Shown in pieces: positions 33,468 to 43,320 of a stretch of 64,000 bases of DNA. The stretch spans positions 310,001 through 374,000 of the forward strand of contig JADIYD010000001.1 in NCBI GenBank assembly GCA_016705475.1, read 5' to 3'. The stretch comes from Betaproteobacteria bacterium (lineage in GTDB: Bacteria; Pseudomonadota; Gammaproteobacteria; Burkholderiales; Rhodocyclaceae). The notes below the pieces were generated by a model. The model had not been told where the DNA came from, ran no database searches, and saw only the letters and a program-made list of their open reading frames with translations. How positions within the stretch are numbered: the stretch's first letter is position 1; each line of letters begins with the position of its first letter. The position numbers were made by a program, and so were the translations under genes.

Positions 33468-34601
33468 TCAAGGCCAGGCGCGAGCACCCCAGATCATGCG
33501 TTTGGCGACGAAGTGGCGGGCCGGCGGGCAGATGTCAAGCGCCAGCAGGCCGAGGCCGCGGGCCACTTTGAGCGGGCCGACATCGTTGGAGAAGGCGCGG
33601 ACGATCTGGTCGGTGAAAAAGGCGCTGCCCCGACGGTCGAGGCGGCGGCTGGCGGCGTAGGTTTCCAGATTGCTGCGGTCGACACCGTTTTTGAGCAGAA
33701 TTTCAGCGAGTTGCCAGGCGTCGCGGATGCCGAGGTTGAAACCCTGGCCGGAGACTGGGTGCAGGGTTTGCGCGGTGTTGCCGATCCACACTTCGTGGCC
33801 TTTGACCAAGGTATCGCGCAGGCGCAAGGCAAGCGGAAAGCGGCTGCGTTTGCCGGGCCTGGCGAAGCGCATGCGCTGGCCGAACTGTTGTTGCAGGGCG
33901 GCGAGAAAGGCATCGTCGTCCATCGCCATCACGGCATCGGCCTTGGCGGGCGGCAGGGTGAAGACGATGGAGTATTCGTCGCCGAGCGGCAGCAGGGCGA
34001 GCGGGCCGTCGGGGGTGAAGCGTTCCCAGGCACGTTTGCCGTGGCCGGGCGTTGACGTCACTTCGCAGATGACGGCATGTTGATCGTAGTCGCTGACCTT
34101 GACGGCCGGGTCGTCGCCGGGCGTGCCTTCGGCGTGGACGAGCAGTTTGGTCTGGATTGTGCGCAATTGGCCAGCGTGACGCAGCGATACGGTGACGCCG
34201 TCGTCAGTCGGCGTGATGTCGATGATTTCTGCCTCGGACAGCACGGCGTCAGCGGCGAGATTCGCGGCCAGCGCATCAGCCAGGTCGCGGTAGCGAACGA
34301 CGTAGCCGAGGGCGGGCAGGTCGTATTCCTGATGATCGATCAGCGTGCGGCCGAAGCCGTCTTTTTGTGAAACGTGGATGGTTTCGATCGGCGTCGCGGC
34401 GCGGGTGGGCCAACTGTTGATCTGTTCGAGCAACTGGCGGGCCCCATGTGACAGGGCGAGGGCGCGCGGGTCGCCTTGCTGGGCTTGGGGCGGTCGACGG
34501 TCCAGCAGCAGCGATTTCTGGCCACCGGCGGCCAGCGCCAGATGCAGCGTCATGCCGACCGGGCCGGCGCCGACGATCAGGATGTCAGCGTGTTCAGTCA
34601 T
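33468..34601 (-). CDS. UbiH/VisC-type FAD monooxygenase
   Basis: This 377-residue flavoprotein hydroxylase of the ubiquinone-biosynthesis family shows the N-terminal FAD motif ILIVGAGPVGMTLHLALAAGG, a DG-like middle segment and the C-terminal signature WIGNTAQTLHPVSGQGFNLGIRDA. It is one of the UbiH/UbiF/UbiI/UbiM group; which ring position it hydroxylates cannot be told from sequence alone. It overlaps pepP by 8 bases, recalling the E. coli pepP-ubiH pair. Confidence 0.87.
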   Translation of the reverse strand: MTEHADILIVGAGPVGMTLHLALAAGGQKSLLLDRRPPQAQQGDPRALALSHGARQLLEQINSWPTRAATPIETIHVSQKDGFGRTLIDHQEYDLPALGYVVRYRDLADALAANLAADAVLSEAEIIDITPTDDGVTVSLRHAGQLRTIQTKLLVHAEGTPGDDPAVKVSDYDQHAVICEVTSTPGHGKRAWERFTPDGPLALLPLGDEYSIVFTLPPAKADAVMAMDDDAFLAALQQQFGQRMRFARPGKRSRFPLALRLRDTLVKGHEVWIGNTAQTLHPVSGQGFNLGIRDAWQLAEILLKNGVDRSNLETYAASRRLDRRGSAFFTDQIVRAFSNDVGPLKVARGLGLLALDICPPARHFVAKRMIWGARAWP

Positions 34602-35892
34602 GGCGCATGACTTCCTCGATTTCGGCCACGGTCTTGGGGGCCGTGGTGAAAACGTGGCACCCATTTTCCGTGACCCGAACATCGTCCTCGATGCGGATGC
34701 CGATACCGGCCAGCGCAGGCGGAATGTCGGCGCCGGGGCGGATGTAGAGGCCGGGTTCGACAGTCAGTGTCATGCCGGGCTGCAGTTTGGTCCACTCGTC
34801 GCCAACCTTGTATTCGCCGGCGTCGTGCACATCGAGGCCGAGCCAGTGGCCGGTGCGGTGCATGTAGAAGCGGCGGAAGTCGCCTTTTTCGATCAGGTTG
34901 TCGAGATCGCCGGTCAGCAACTTGAGGTCGATCAGGCCCTGTGTCAGAACGCGCACGGCGGCATCGTGGCCTTCCATGAAATGACGGCCGGGGGCGGTGG
35001 TGGCGAAGGCAGCGTCCTGCGCGGCGAGGACGATTTCGTAAACGTCCTTCTGGGCGGCATTGAAGCGGCCATTGACGGGAAAGGTGCGAGTGATGTCGGC
35101 TGCGTAGCCTTCGACCTCGCAGCCGGCGTCAATGAGGACCAGCGTGTGGTCGTTGAGGATTTTGTCGTTGGAAACGTAATGCAGCACGCAGGCGTTGGCG
35201 CCGCCGGCGACGATGGGCGTGTAGGCGTGGGCGTCGGCACCGCGTTTGCGGAATTCGTAGGTCAGCTCGGCTTCGAGCTCGTACTCGGCCATGCCTGGGC
35301 GGCAGGCGTGCATGGCGCGGGCGTGTCCGGATGAGGCAATATCGGCCGAGCGCTGCTGGATGCCGGCTTCGGCCGCGTCCTTGACCAGACGCATGTTGTC
35401 GAGCTCGGCGCGCAGGTCGTGGATGGCGCGGGGCGCCCGTTTGCCGGCGCGGGTCTGGGCGCGGACTTCATTGAGCGCCTTGGCGATGCGGGCATCCCAC
35501 TCTGAATCGTGGCCGATGGCGTGCCACAGCGTGTCACGGTCGACAAGGAATTCGGCCAGTTTCTTGTCGAGCTGCTCGATCGGGTAGGCGGCGTCGAAGC
35601 CGAAGGCGGCCTTGGCTGCTTTCGGCCCGTAACGATAGCCATCCCAGATTTCCCGCTCTTCATGCTTTTCGCGGCAGAAGAGGATGGATTTCGGTCTCTT
35701 GCCGCCGATCAGCACGACGACCGCTTCCGGTTCCGGGAAGCCGGTCAGGTACCAGAAATAGCTGTCGAAGCGATAGAGGTGATGCGCGTCGCGGTTGCGG
35801 ATGACCTCCGGCGCCGTCGGCACGATGGCGACGCCGTCGCCGATGGTTTTCAGCAGGCGCCTGCGGCGGGCGAGAAAATGGGTGTGGCTCAT
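34594..35892 (-). CDS. pepP: Xaa-Pro aminopeptidase P
   Basis: This 432-residue M24 metallopeptidase releases N-terminal residues preceding proline. The N-terminal domain contains YFWYLTGFPEPEAV. The C-terminal pita-bread domain has the metal ligands in LVLIDAGCEVEGYAADITRTF, MHRTGHWLGLDVHDAG and TVEPGLYI plus the final IRIEDDV. The start overlaps the murU end by 4 bases, and ubiH follows, as in E. coli. Confidence 0.95.
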   Translation of the reverse strand: MSHTHFLARRRRLLKTIGDGVAIVPTAPEVIRNRDAHHLYRFDSYFWYLTGFPEPEAVVVLIGGKRPKSILFCREKHEEREIWDGYRYGPKAAKAAFGFDAAYPIEQLDKKLAEFLVDRDTLWHAIGHDSEWDARIAKALNEVRAQTRAGKRAPRAIHDLRAELDNMRLVKDAAEAGIQQRSADIASSGHARAMHACRPGMAEYELEAELTYEFRKRGADAHAYTPIVAGGANACVLHYVSNDKILNDHTLVLIDAGCEVEGYAADITRTFPVNGRFNAAQKDVYEIVLAAQDAAFATTAPGRHFMEGHDAAVRVLTQGLIDLKLLTGDLDNLIEKGDFRRFYMHRTGHWLGLDVHDAGEYKVGDEWTKLQPGMTLTVEPGLYIRPGADIPPALAGIGIRIEDDVRVTENGCHVFTTAPKTVAEIEEVMRHD

Positions 35893-36587
35893 GCGTTCCT
35901 CAGTTCCTGGTCCCGAAGTTCGTGGTCCAACTCGGTCAGACGTTGCGGCGTTCCTACATCGACCCAGCGGCCGGCAAAGCGTTCCCCGGTCAGCTTCCCG
36001 GCGGCGATGGCGGCGTCTAGCAGCGGGCGGAGTTTCATGATCGTGCCGGGCTGGACGCCGGCAAAGAAGGATGGCGAGAAAACGCCAACGCCCGCGTAGG
36101 TGAGCGTTTGCTCACCGTTGGCGTAGCTAACGCGTTCGCCGTCCAGACTGAAATCGCCGCCGGTGTGATGTGCCGGATTGGCCACCATGACCAGATGGGC
36201 AGCCGGTTTCCAGCCTTCTGCGGTCGACCGGAAAAAACGGCCAAAATCGACATCGCAATAAACGTCGCCATTGACCACCAGAAACGGCTCGTCGCCGAGT
36301 AGCGGCAGGGCAGTGGCGATGCCGCCGGCCGTTTCAAGCGCGCCCGGCGGTTCGGGCGAATATTGAATGTGCAGGCCCCACTGCGAACCATCGCCCAGCG
36401 TTTGCTCAATGAGCGAACCGAGATGGGCGTGGTTGATGACGATCTCCTTGAATCCCGCCACCGCCAGTCGCTCCAGATGCCAGACGATGAGCGGCTTGCC
36501 GCCGGCCATCAACAACGGTTTGGGCGTATGGTCGGTGAGCGGCCGCATGCGTTCGCCACGGCCAGCGGCGAGGATGAAGGCTTTCAT
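35889..36587 (-). CDS. murU: N-acetylmuramate-1-phosphate uridylyltransferase MurU
   Basis: This 232-residue nucleotidyltransferase has the signature MKAFILAAGRGERMRPLTDHTPKPLL and the metal/catalytic segment FLVVNGDVYCDVDF. Paired with the adjacent kinase AmgK it fits MurU, which makes UDP-MurNAc from MurNAc-1-P in the Pseudomonas-type cell-wall recycling shortcut. An alternative is a general glucose-1-phosphate-type transferase, but the amgK partner argues for MurU. A USS-like repeat is antisense within it. Confidence 0.88.
   Translation of the reverse strand: MKAFILAAGRGERMRPLTDHTPKPLLMAGGKPLIVWHLERLAVAGFKEIVINHAHLGSLIEQTLGDGSQWGLHIQYSPEPPGALETAGGIATALPLLGDEPFLVVNGDVYCDVDFGRFFRSTAEGWKPAAHLVMVANPAHHTGGDFSLDGERVSYANGEQTLTYAGVGVFSPSFFAGVQPGTIMKLRPLLDAAIAAGKLTGERFAGRWVDVGTPQRLTELDHELRDQELRNA
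36218..36252 (+). repeat. USS-like short interspersed repeat, copy 9 (antisense in murU)
   Basis: The core is CTGCGGTCGACCGG, then AAAAAACGGCCAAAAT. This is one of the best matches. Antisense to murU it encodes GRFFRSTAEGW. Confidence 0.85.
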
Positions 36588-36590
36588 GGT

Positions 36591-37616
36591 CTACCTGTAG
36601 CGGTAGCCGATCTGCTCGGTGTTGCCTTCCAGGCGGTCAAGCAGGTTCTGCAGCGGCTTGAGCTGGATGTAGCGGCTGGCCGTCTTGCGGGCGTAGTTGA
36701 TGAAGCGTGGCAGGTCTTCGCTGTATTTTTCCTTGCCGTCGCGGTACTTGAGGCGGCAGAAGATGCCGAGCACCTTGAGGTGGCGCTGCAGGCCCATGAG
36801 CTCGTATTCGCGCCAGAAGGCACCGAAATCCTCGCGCACCGGCAGGCCGGCGGCGCGGGCCTTTTCCCAGTAACGGACGACCCAGTCGATTTCCTGCTCT
36901 TCTTCCCACGAAATGAAGGCGTCGCGGAACAGCGAGACGACGTCGTAGGTGATCGGGCCCATCACGGCATCCTGGAAGTCGATGATGCCCGGCGTCAGGC
37001 GCTCGGCGCTCTCGACGACCATCAGGTTGCGCGGCATGAAGTCGCGATGCACGAAGACCTTTGGCTGGTTGAGTGCCGAGTTGATCAGGTACTTGAAGCT
37101 GCGGTCGAGCATGATCCGGTCTTCGTCTGCCAGTTCGATGCCGAGGTGGCGACTGATGAACCATTCCGGGAAAAGGTCGAGCTCGCGGCGGAGCAGCGTG
37201 GCGTCGTAGGGCGGCAGGGTGGACGCGGCCGATGAACATTGCCACTTGACCAGCACGTCGAGCACAGGGCGGATCAGCATGTCGGCCAGCGACAGGTCGG
37301 CATTCAGGGCGTCAAGATAGCCGATGCGGCCGAGGTCGGTGAGGACCAGGAAACCGTTGTCGAGATCCTTGTCGAGAATGCGCGGCGCGGCGAGGTCAGC
37401 TTTGGCGAGCAGGCCGGCGACGTGGATGAAGGGTTTGCAGTCTTCTTTCTCAGGCGGGGCGTCCATCAGGATGCGCGTGCTGCCGTCCGGCCAGGTCAGG
37501 CGGAAATAGCGCCGAAAGCTGGCGTCGGCCGAGGCAGGGGTGATCTGGACGGATTGTCCGGGAAAGCGACTGGCAACCCAGTCGGTAACAAGTTGATCGC
37601 GCGGCATGGGTTCCAT
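36591..37616 (-). CDS. amgK: Anomeric MurNAc/GlcNAc kinase AmgK
   Basis: This 341-residue aminoglycoside-phosphotransferase-fold kinase has the catalytic loop VFVHRDFMPRNLMV and metal motif GIIDFQDAVMGPITYDVVSL. In Pseudomonas the homologue phosphorylates MurNAc at C1, and MurU then makes UDP-MurNAc, bypassing de novo synthesis. The adjacent murU supports the call. The ATG at 37616 or the in-frame ATG three codons later are both possible. It is divergent from lptD, also as in Pseudomonas. Confidence 0.9.
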   Translation of the reverse strand: MEPMPRDQLVTDWVASRFPGQSVQITPASADASFRRYFRLTWPDGSTRILMDAPPEKEDCKPFIHVAGLLAKADLAAPRILDKDLDNGFLVLTDLGRIGYLDALNADLSLADMLIRPVLDVLVKWQCSSAASTLPPYDATLLRRELDLFPEWFISRHLGIELADEDRIMLDRSFKYLINSALNQPKVFVHRDFMPRNLMVVESAERLTPGIIDFQDAVMGPITYDVVSLFRDAFISWEEEQEIDWVVRYWEKARAAGLPVREDFGAFWREYELMGLQRHLKVLGIFCRLKYRDGKEKYSEDLPRFINYARKTASRYIQLKPLQNLLDRLEGNTEQIGYRYR

Positions 37617-37706
37617 AAGCGGCTAGGGTTCGCTTCGTTGTAAAATGGCGCGATTTTAACACTCGGGCATCGGCCATTCCGGTCCCACCCACACCTGATT
37701 GCCTTG

Positions 37707-40235
37707 ATGCCCGGTTTTTCCCGCCGTCCGCTTGCTGTTTTCGTCTGCTGCCTGTTTGTCGCAGCGCAGACGAGCCACGCCGCCGACGACGTGTTGCGCC
37801 TGCAGCTTTCAGGCGCCCGGGCAACGGGCGAGTCGCTGGACGAGTCTCCCGAGATCATGCTGCTGGCAGCCGCCGATGTGCCGCTTCGCCTTCGCCCGGA
37901 ACGTCGATTCAATGTGCTGGGCAAGAAAAAACAGGCACCGGTGACGGTTGGCGTCGAATTGCCTTCGGCGCTCAAGAAGGATGACGGCGCCCCGCTGTTC
38001 GTCAGCGCCGACCAGATTGAAGGTCAGGCCGACGACCAGACGGTGGCTGAGGGCAACGTTGAGTTGCGCAAGACGGGGTCACTGATTTTGGCGGATCGCC
38101 TGACTTACCGGATGCTTGACGACGAGCTGGAGGCATTTGGCTCTGTTCGCGTGCTGCAGGACGGCGCCGAGATCGAAACGCCGCATCTGAAGATGAAGCT
38201 CGATGAGCAGATTGGCTCGGCCGAGAACGTCCGCTACCGGATTCTCAAGGAGACGCGTAGTCGCTTCTACAGCACGACGCCAACGGTAGTTACGGTCGCC
38301 AGCACTACTGATACCTCCAGCGCGCCAATGATGCTCAATGTGGCGAACAGCTACGGCCTGCCGACGAAGTCGCCACCACAGCGCCCGACCGAAGCCAACG
38401 GTCGGGCCGAGCGAGTCGATTTCGAAGGCGAGAACCAGTACACCTTTTTCTCGAATACATTTTCGACATGCAAGCCGGATCAGGAAGACTGGTATCTGCA
38501 AACGTCGGAAACCCATCTCGATTACGACAACAATGAAGGTACGGCCAAGCATGCTTCGTTGTGGTTTGGCGGTGTGCCGCTCCTCTATTCGCCGGTCGCC
38601 TCCTTCCCGCTTAACGGCCAGCGTCGCTCGGGGCTGCTGCATCCCCATTTTTCGGTCTCGACGCTGAACGGCATCGACTTCACGCTCCCCTATTACTGGA
38701 ATGTTGCGCCGAACTACGACCTGACGCTGCAGCCGCGCTACATGAGCAAGCGGGGTTTTCAGCTCGGTGTCGAGGCCCGATATCTCGACCATGCCTATTC
38801 AGGAACGACTCAGGTCGAATACCTGTCCAACGATGAAATCCGTGGACGGGATCGTTACGGCTACCGCATTCAGCATCGGCATGATCTCGGACGAGGCGTG
38901 ACTGCAGCGGTCAACTGGAACGGCGTATCCGACGATTACTACTGGCAGGATATGTCGTCGCGCTTGTTGAAAACGTCTTCGACGCAGTTGCCCAAGCAGG
39001 TTGCGCTCAATTATGCGCCGTCGCCATGGCTGAAGAGCAGTATGCAGGTCTTGCGTTACCAGACCCTGCAGACCGATTCGAAGACGACGATTACCACCCC
39101 GTATTATCTCGAGCCTCAGCTCAGCATCACCGGCTACCGGCCGAATGTGATGAATACTGACCTCAGCATGGTCGGCCAGTTCTCGCGTTTTACGTATATT
39201 GATAGCACCAAGACAACGGGCGATCGTCTGCTCTTCTATCCACAGGTCTCTCTGCCCTATATCCATCCGGCCTTCCAGATCACGCCCAAAGTTGGCCTGC
39301 ACATGAGCCAATATGCGCTGATCAATCAGACGGCGGGTCAGGAGAATAGTATCAGCCGCGTTCTGCCGACCTTTACCCTCGACTCGACGGTGGTTTTCGA
39401 ACGCGAGGGTGACTGGTTTGGCAACGGTTACATTCAGACGCTGGAGCCGCGCCTCTTCTACGTGAATATTCCGTACAAGGACCAGAGCCAGATTCCGCTG
39501 TTCGACACGGCGCTCTCCGATTTCAACTTTGCCCAGATTTTTTCCGAGAATCGCTACAGCGGTTACGACCGGGTCAACGACGCCAACCAGTTGACTGCCG
39601 CGGTCACGACGCGCCTGCTTGACGGTACAACCGGTGTCGAGCGTTTCAAGGCCATGATAGGCCAGCGTTATTACTTCAAGCAGCAGCGCTTTGCCATCAC
39701 AGGCGAAACCGCTCGCTCGGCTAACACCTCCAATCTGGTGGCGGCGGTGAACGGACTTGTGGCGCCAAAAACCTATATCGATTCTGCCTTGGAGTACAAC
39801 ATCAACGACAACGTCAGCGAACGTTTCTCGATTGGTGCTCGTTTTCAACCGGAGTTGGGCAAGGTGCTTTCGGGCAGCTATCGTTATACCAATGACACCA
39901 CTTCGCCTGTCGATCAGATCGACATTGCCGGTCAGTGGCCGATATCCTCGAAGTGGTACGCCGTTGGTCGCTACAATTACTCGTTGCGGGACAAGAAAAA
40001 TCTGGAAACGATTGCCGGCTTCGAATACAACGCCGGATGCTGGGCCGTGCGCGTCGTTGCTCAGCGCTTGGCGGCAGTTTCCGGCACGCCCAACGAAACA
40101 CTGTTTTTCCAGCTTGAACTCAACGATTTCGGTAGTATCGGCACCAATCCGATAGGCCTGCTCCGGCGCAGCATTCCGGGCTATGGCAAGATCAACGAAC
40201 TGCCCAATAGCAGCAGCCTGCTCACCTCCCCATGA
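37707..40235 (+). CDS. lptD: LPS-assembly outer-membrane protein LptD
   Basis: This 842-residue protein has a signal peptide ending near SHAADD, an N-terminal LptA-like domain (about residues 90-200; FVSADQIEGQADDQTVAEGNV) and the long C-terminal beta-barrel. Cysteines in STCKPDQEDW (about residue 253) and near the end in NAGCWAVRVV may form the inter-domain disulfide known in the family. It inserts LPS in the outer leaflet with LptE. The ATG at 37707 is preferred over a TTG one codon upstream. It starts lptD-surA-pdxA-rsmA, each overlapping the next. Confidence 0.95.
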   Translation: MPGFSRRPLAVFVCCLFVAAQTSHAADDVLRLQLSGARATGESLDESPEIMLLAAADVPLRLRPERRFNVLGKKKQAPVTVGVELPSALKKDDGAPLFVSADQIEGQADDQTVAEGNVELRKTGSLILADRLTYRMLDDELEAFGSVRVLQDGAEIETPHLKMKLDEQIGSAENVRYRILKETRSRFYSTTPTVVTVASTTDTSSAPMMLNVANSYGLPTKSPPQRPTEANGRAERVDFEGENQYTFFSNTFSTCKPDQEDWYLQTSETHLDYDNNEGTAKHASLWFGGVPLLYSPVASFPLNGQRRSGLLHPHFSVSTLNGIDFTLPYYWNVAPNYDLTLQPRYMSKRGFQLGVEARYLDHAYSGTTQVEYLSNDEIRGRDRYGYRIQHRHDLGRGVTAAVNWNGVSDDYYWQDMSSRLLKTSSTQLPKQVALNYAPSPWLKSSMQVLRYQTLQTDSKTTITTPYYLEPQLSITGYRPNVMNTDLSMVGQFSRFTYIDSTKTTGDRLLFYPQVSLPYIHPAFQITPKVGLHMSQYALINQTAGQENSISRVLPTFTLDSTVVFEREGDWFGNGYIQTLEPRLFYVNIPYKDQSQIPLFDTALSDFNFAQIFSENRYSGYDRVNDANQLTAAVTTRLLDGTTGVERFKAMIGQRYYFKQQRFAITGETARSANTSNLVAAVNGLVAPKTYIDSALEYNINDNVSERFSIGARFQPELGKVLSGSYRYTNDTTSPVDQIDIAGQWPISSKWYAVGRYNYSLRDKKNLETIAGFEYNAGCWAVRVVAQRLAAVSGTPNETLFFQLELNDFGSIGTNPIGLLRRSIPGYGKINELPNSSSLLTSP

Positions 40236-41551
40236 AGACCATGACCTCATTCACTCGTTACCTGCTTGTCCTCGTCTGTTGCCTTGGTGGCCTGCTGGCG
40301 CATCCCGTTTCCGCTGCAACGGTGGAGCCTGTCGAGGCCGACCGCATCGTCGCCGTCATCGGCGACGATGTCGTCACCTATGTCGAGCTGCGGACACGCC
40401 TTGCCGCCGCGCTCAAGCAGTTGCAAAAACAGGGAACACCGCTGCCGCCGCAGGATGTGCTGGAGCGTCAGATGCTTGAGCGTTTGATCATGGAGCGCGT
40501 GCAACTGCAATATGCCCGCGATTCGGGCATGCGCGTCGACGACAGCCAGCTTGAGCAGGCCATTGGCCGCATTGCTGCCGGCAATCAGATGACCTTGCCG
40601 CAGTTCCGCGCCGCGCTGGAAAAGGATGGCGTGCAGTACGCCCAGTTCCGTGAGGAAATTCGCAACGAGATCGTGACAGTTCGCCTGCGCGAGCGTGAGG
40701 TCGACAGCAAACTGATCATTTCCGATGGCGAAATTGACAACTATCTGGCCAACCAGGCCGCAACCGGTGGTGGCCGCGAGGAATACCAGCTCGCGCACAT
40801 CCTGATGCGTGCGCCGGAATCGGCCAGTCCCGAGCAACTGCAAAAGCTTCGTTTGCGCGGTGAGCAGGCCCTCAAGCGGGCGCAGGCCGGTGAGAATTTC
40901 GCCCAACTGACCGCTGCCTTCTCCGATGCACCGGATGCTCTGCAAGGCGGCGATCTCGGCTGGCGCCCACTCGATCGTCTGCCAGGTCTTTACGCCGAAG
41001 CAGCAGGCCGCTTGCAATCTGGTCAGGTCAGTGAGCTGTTGCGCTCGTCGGCCGGCTTCCACATCGTCAAGTTGCTCAACAAGCGTGGCGGCAGCGGCCC
41101 CGTTTCGGTGCAGCAGACACGTTCCCGCCACATCCTGATCCGCATCAACGAAGTCGTCTCCGAAGCCGAGGCACGGCGCAAGCTGGAGACCATTCGTGAA
41201 CGCATCGTCAATGGCGTCGATTTTGCCGAGCAGGCCCGACTCAACTCGCAGGACGGTTCAGCCGCCAAGGGTGGCGAGCTCGGCTGGCTCAATCCGGGCG
41301 ACACCGTGCCGGAATTCGAGCGGGCGATGGATGCGTTGAAAATCAATGAACTCAGCCAGGTCGTCCAGTCGCCGTTCGGCATGCACCTGATCCAGGTGGT
41401 CGAGCGCCGCGAGCGCGATGTGTCGGAAGAACGCCAGCGTGGCGTGGCACGTCAGGCCCTACGCGAGCGCAAGCTCGATGAAGCCTACCAGGACTGGCTG
41501 CGCCAGTTGCGCGACCGCAGCTACGTCGAAAACCGCCTCGAAGAAAAGTGA
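40232..41551 (+). CDS. surA: Periplasmic chaperone/peptidyl-prolyl isomerase SurA
   Basis: This 439-residue protein has a signal peptide (to about residue 29), a SurA_N chaperone domain (EADRIVAVIGDDVVTYVELR) and two parvulin domains (EYQLAHILMRAPES, about 180; RSRHILIRINEV, about 295). It helps fold outer-membrane proteins, including LptD encoded just upstream; 4-base overlaps with both neighbours show coupling. Confidence 0.95.
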   Translation: MKTMTSFTRYLLVLVCCLGGLLAHPVSAATVEPVEADRIVAVIGDDVVTYVELRTRLAAALKQLQKQGTPLPPQDVLERQMLERLIMERVQLQYARDSGMRVDDSQLEQAIGRIAAGNQMTLPQFRAALEKDGVQYAQFREEIRNEIVTVRLREREVDSKLIISDGEIDNYLANQAATGGGREEYQLAHILMRAPESASPEQLQKLRLRGEQALKRAQAGENFAQLTAAFSDAPDALQGGDLGWRPLDRLPGLYAEAAGRLQSGQVSELLRSSAGFHIVKLLNKRGGSGPVSVQQTRSRHILIRINEVVSEAEARRKLETIRERIVNGVDFAEQARLNSQDGSAAKGGELGWLNPGDTVPEFERAMDALKINELSQVVQSPFGMHLIQVVERRERDVSEERQRGVARQALRERKLDEAYQDWLRQLRDRSYVENRLEEK

Positions 41552-42540
41552 AACCAGCGCTCATAGCCGTGACCAGCGGCGAGCCGGCCGGCATCGGTCC
41601 GGAGCTCTGCCTGCGACTGGCCGGCTACGAAGGCGATGCGCAGCCGGTCATCCTCGGCGACCGATCCCTGCTTGAAGCGCGCGCGGCGCAACTTGGGCTG
41701 GCGGTGAGTTTTCGCGATTTTTGCCCGAAAAACCCGGTCGACCGCAGCAGGCTTGATGTTCTGCATATTCCGCTCGCGGTACCCGCGCAGGCCGGGCAGC
41801 TCAATGCCGCCAACGGCCCCTACGTGCTGGCCCTGCTCGATCGTGCGCTGGCCGGCTGCCGCTCCGGCGAGTTTGCCGCCATGGCGACAGCGCCGGTGCA
41901 CAAGGGCGTCATCAACGACGCCGGTGTGCATTTCACCGGCCACACCGAATATCTTGCCGAGAAGACCGACACCCCCCTCGTCGTGATGATGCTGGCCGGC
42001 GATACCGAGCTCGGCCCGTTGCGCGTCGCGCTGGCTACCACGCATCTGCCGCTCAAGGATGTCTCGGCAGCGATTACCGCCGACGTGCTCGAAAAAACGC
42101 TGCGCATCCTGCATGCCGATCTGCGCAGCAAATACGGCCTTGCACAACCGCGCATCCTCGTCGCCGGCCTCAATCCGCATGCCGGCGAAGGCGGTTATCT
42201 CGGCATGGAAGAAATCGAAGTCATCACCCCCGTGCTCGAAAAACTGCGTGCCGAAGGCATGCAACTGTCCGGCCCCTATCCGGCCGACACGATGTTCACG
42301 CCACCCATCCTCGCCCAAGGCGACGCCGTGCTCGCCATGTATCACGACCAGGGCCTGACCGCCCTCAAGTACGCCACCTTCGGCAAAGGCATCAACGTCA
42401 CGCTCGGCCTGCCCATCATCCGCACCTCGGTCGACCACGGCACGGCGCTCGAACTGGCCGGCACCGGCAAGGCCGACCCCGGCAGCCTGTTCGAAGCGGT
42501 GGCTGAAGCGGCCCGCATGGCCACAAGGAAACAATCATGA
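41548..42540 (+). CDS. pdxA: 4-hydroxythreonine-4-phosphate dehydrogenase
   Basis: This 330-residue NAD-dependent enzyme of pyridoxal phosphate synthesis begins KPALIAVTSGEPAGIGPEL and has the metal histidines in FTGHTEYLAE and MYHDQGLTALKY. The start is GTG at 41548, overlapping the surA stop. A USS-like repeat, antisense, encodes DFCPKNPVDRSR near residues 60-70. Confidence 0.95.
   Translation: MKPALIAVTSGEPAGIGPELCLRLAGYEGDAQPVILGDRSLLEARAAQLGLAVSFRDFCPKNPVDRSRLDVLHIPLAVPAQAGQLNAANGPYVLALLDRALAGCRSGEFAAMATAPVHKGVINDAGVHFTGHTEYLAEKTDTPLVVMMLAGDTELGPLRVALATTHLPLKDVSAAITADVLEKTLRILHADLRSKYGLAQPRILVAGLNPHAGEGGYLGMEEIEVITPVLEKLRAEGMQLSGPYPADTMFTPPILAQGDAVLAMYHDQGLTALKYATFGKGINVTLGLPIIRTSVDHGTALELAGTGKADPGSLFEAVAEAARMATRKQS
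41711..41750 (-). repeat. USS-like short interspersed repeat, copy 10 (antisense in pdxA)
   Basis: On the minus strand the core is CTGCGGTCGACCGG. The first tract is GTTTTTC and the second CAAAAATC, so one tract is T-rich. Confidence 0.78.
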
Positions 42541-43307
42541 AGGGTCACGTCGCCCGCAAACGCTTCGGCCAGAATTTTTTGGTCGACCACGGCATCATCG
42601 CCGCCATCGTCTCCTCGATTGATCCGAAGCGCACCGACACGGTCGTCGAAATTGGCCCCGGTCTGGGCGCGATCACCGAGCCCTTGATGCAGCGCGTCGA
42701 TCACCTGCATGTCGTCGAAATCGACCGCGACCTCATCGCCCGTCTGAAAAAGCAGCACACGCCGGAACGCATGACCATCCACGAAGGCGACGCGCTGGCC
42801 TTCGACTTTGCCACCATCGGCAAGGATTTGCGGCTGGTCGGCAACCTGCCCTACAACATTTCGACGCCGCTGCTTTTCCATCTCGCCGAGTACGTCGATG
42901 TTGTCCACGACATGCATTTCATGCTGCAGAAGGAAGTCGTCGAACGCATGGTCGCCGAACCGGGCAATGCCGATTTCGGCCGCATGTCGGTCATGCTGCA
43001 GTACCGTTTCTACCTCGAATGGCTGATCGACGTGCCGCCGGAAAGTTTTGACCCGCCGCCCAAGGTCCAGTCGGCTGTTGTGCGTCTGATCCCCAAGCCG
43101 GTATCCGAGCTCAACGCCAAGAGCCAGGAGAAGCTCTCGCAAGTCGCGCTCACCGCCTTCTCGCAACGCCGCAAGATGCTGCGCAATACGATGAAGAGCC
43201 TGCTCAACGATGCTGCTTTCGAGGAGCTCGGCATCGCCCCGACACTGCGCCCTGAGGATGTTTCGGTCGCGGATTACGTGCGGATCGCCAACTACCTGTC
43301 TGTCTGA
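42537..43307 (+). CDS. rsmA: 16S rRNA dimethyladenosine transferase (KsgA)
   Basis: This 256-residue enzyme dimethylates A1518 and A1519 of 16S rRNA. It shows RKRFGQNFLVDHGIIAAIV, the SAM motif VVEIGPGLGAITEPL, the catalytic NLPYNISTPLL and the C-terminal AFSQRRKMLRNTM. It overlaps pdxA by 4 bases and ends the lptD transcript. Confidence 0.96.
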   Translation: MKGHVARKRFGQNFLVDHGIIAAIVSSIDPKRTDTVVEIGPGLGAITEPLMQRVDHLHVVEIDRDLIARLKKQHTPERMTIHEGDALAFDFATIGKDLRLVGNLPYNISTPLLFHLAEYVDVVHDMHFMLQKEVVERMVAEPGNADFGRMSVMLQYRFYLEWLIDVPPESFDPPPKVQSAVVRLIPKPVSELNAKSQEKLSQVALTAFSQRRKMLRNTMKSLLNDAAFEELGIAPTLRPEDVSVADYVRIANYLSV

Positions 43308-43320
43308 GCGCAGGCACGTT

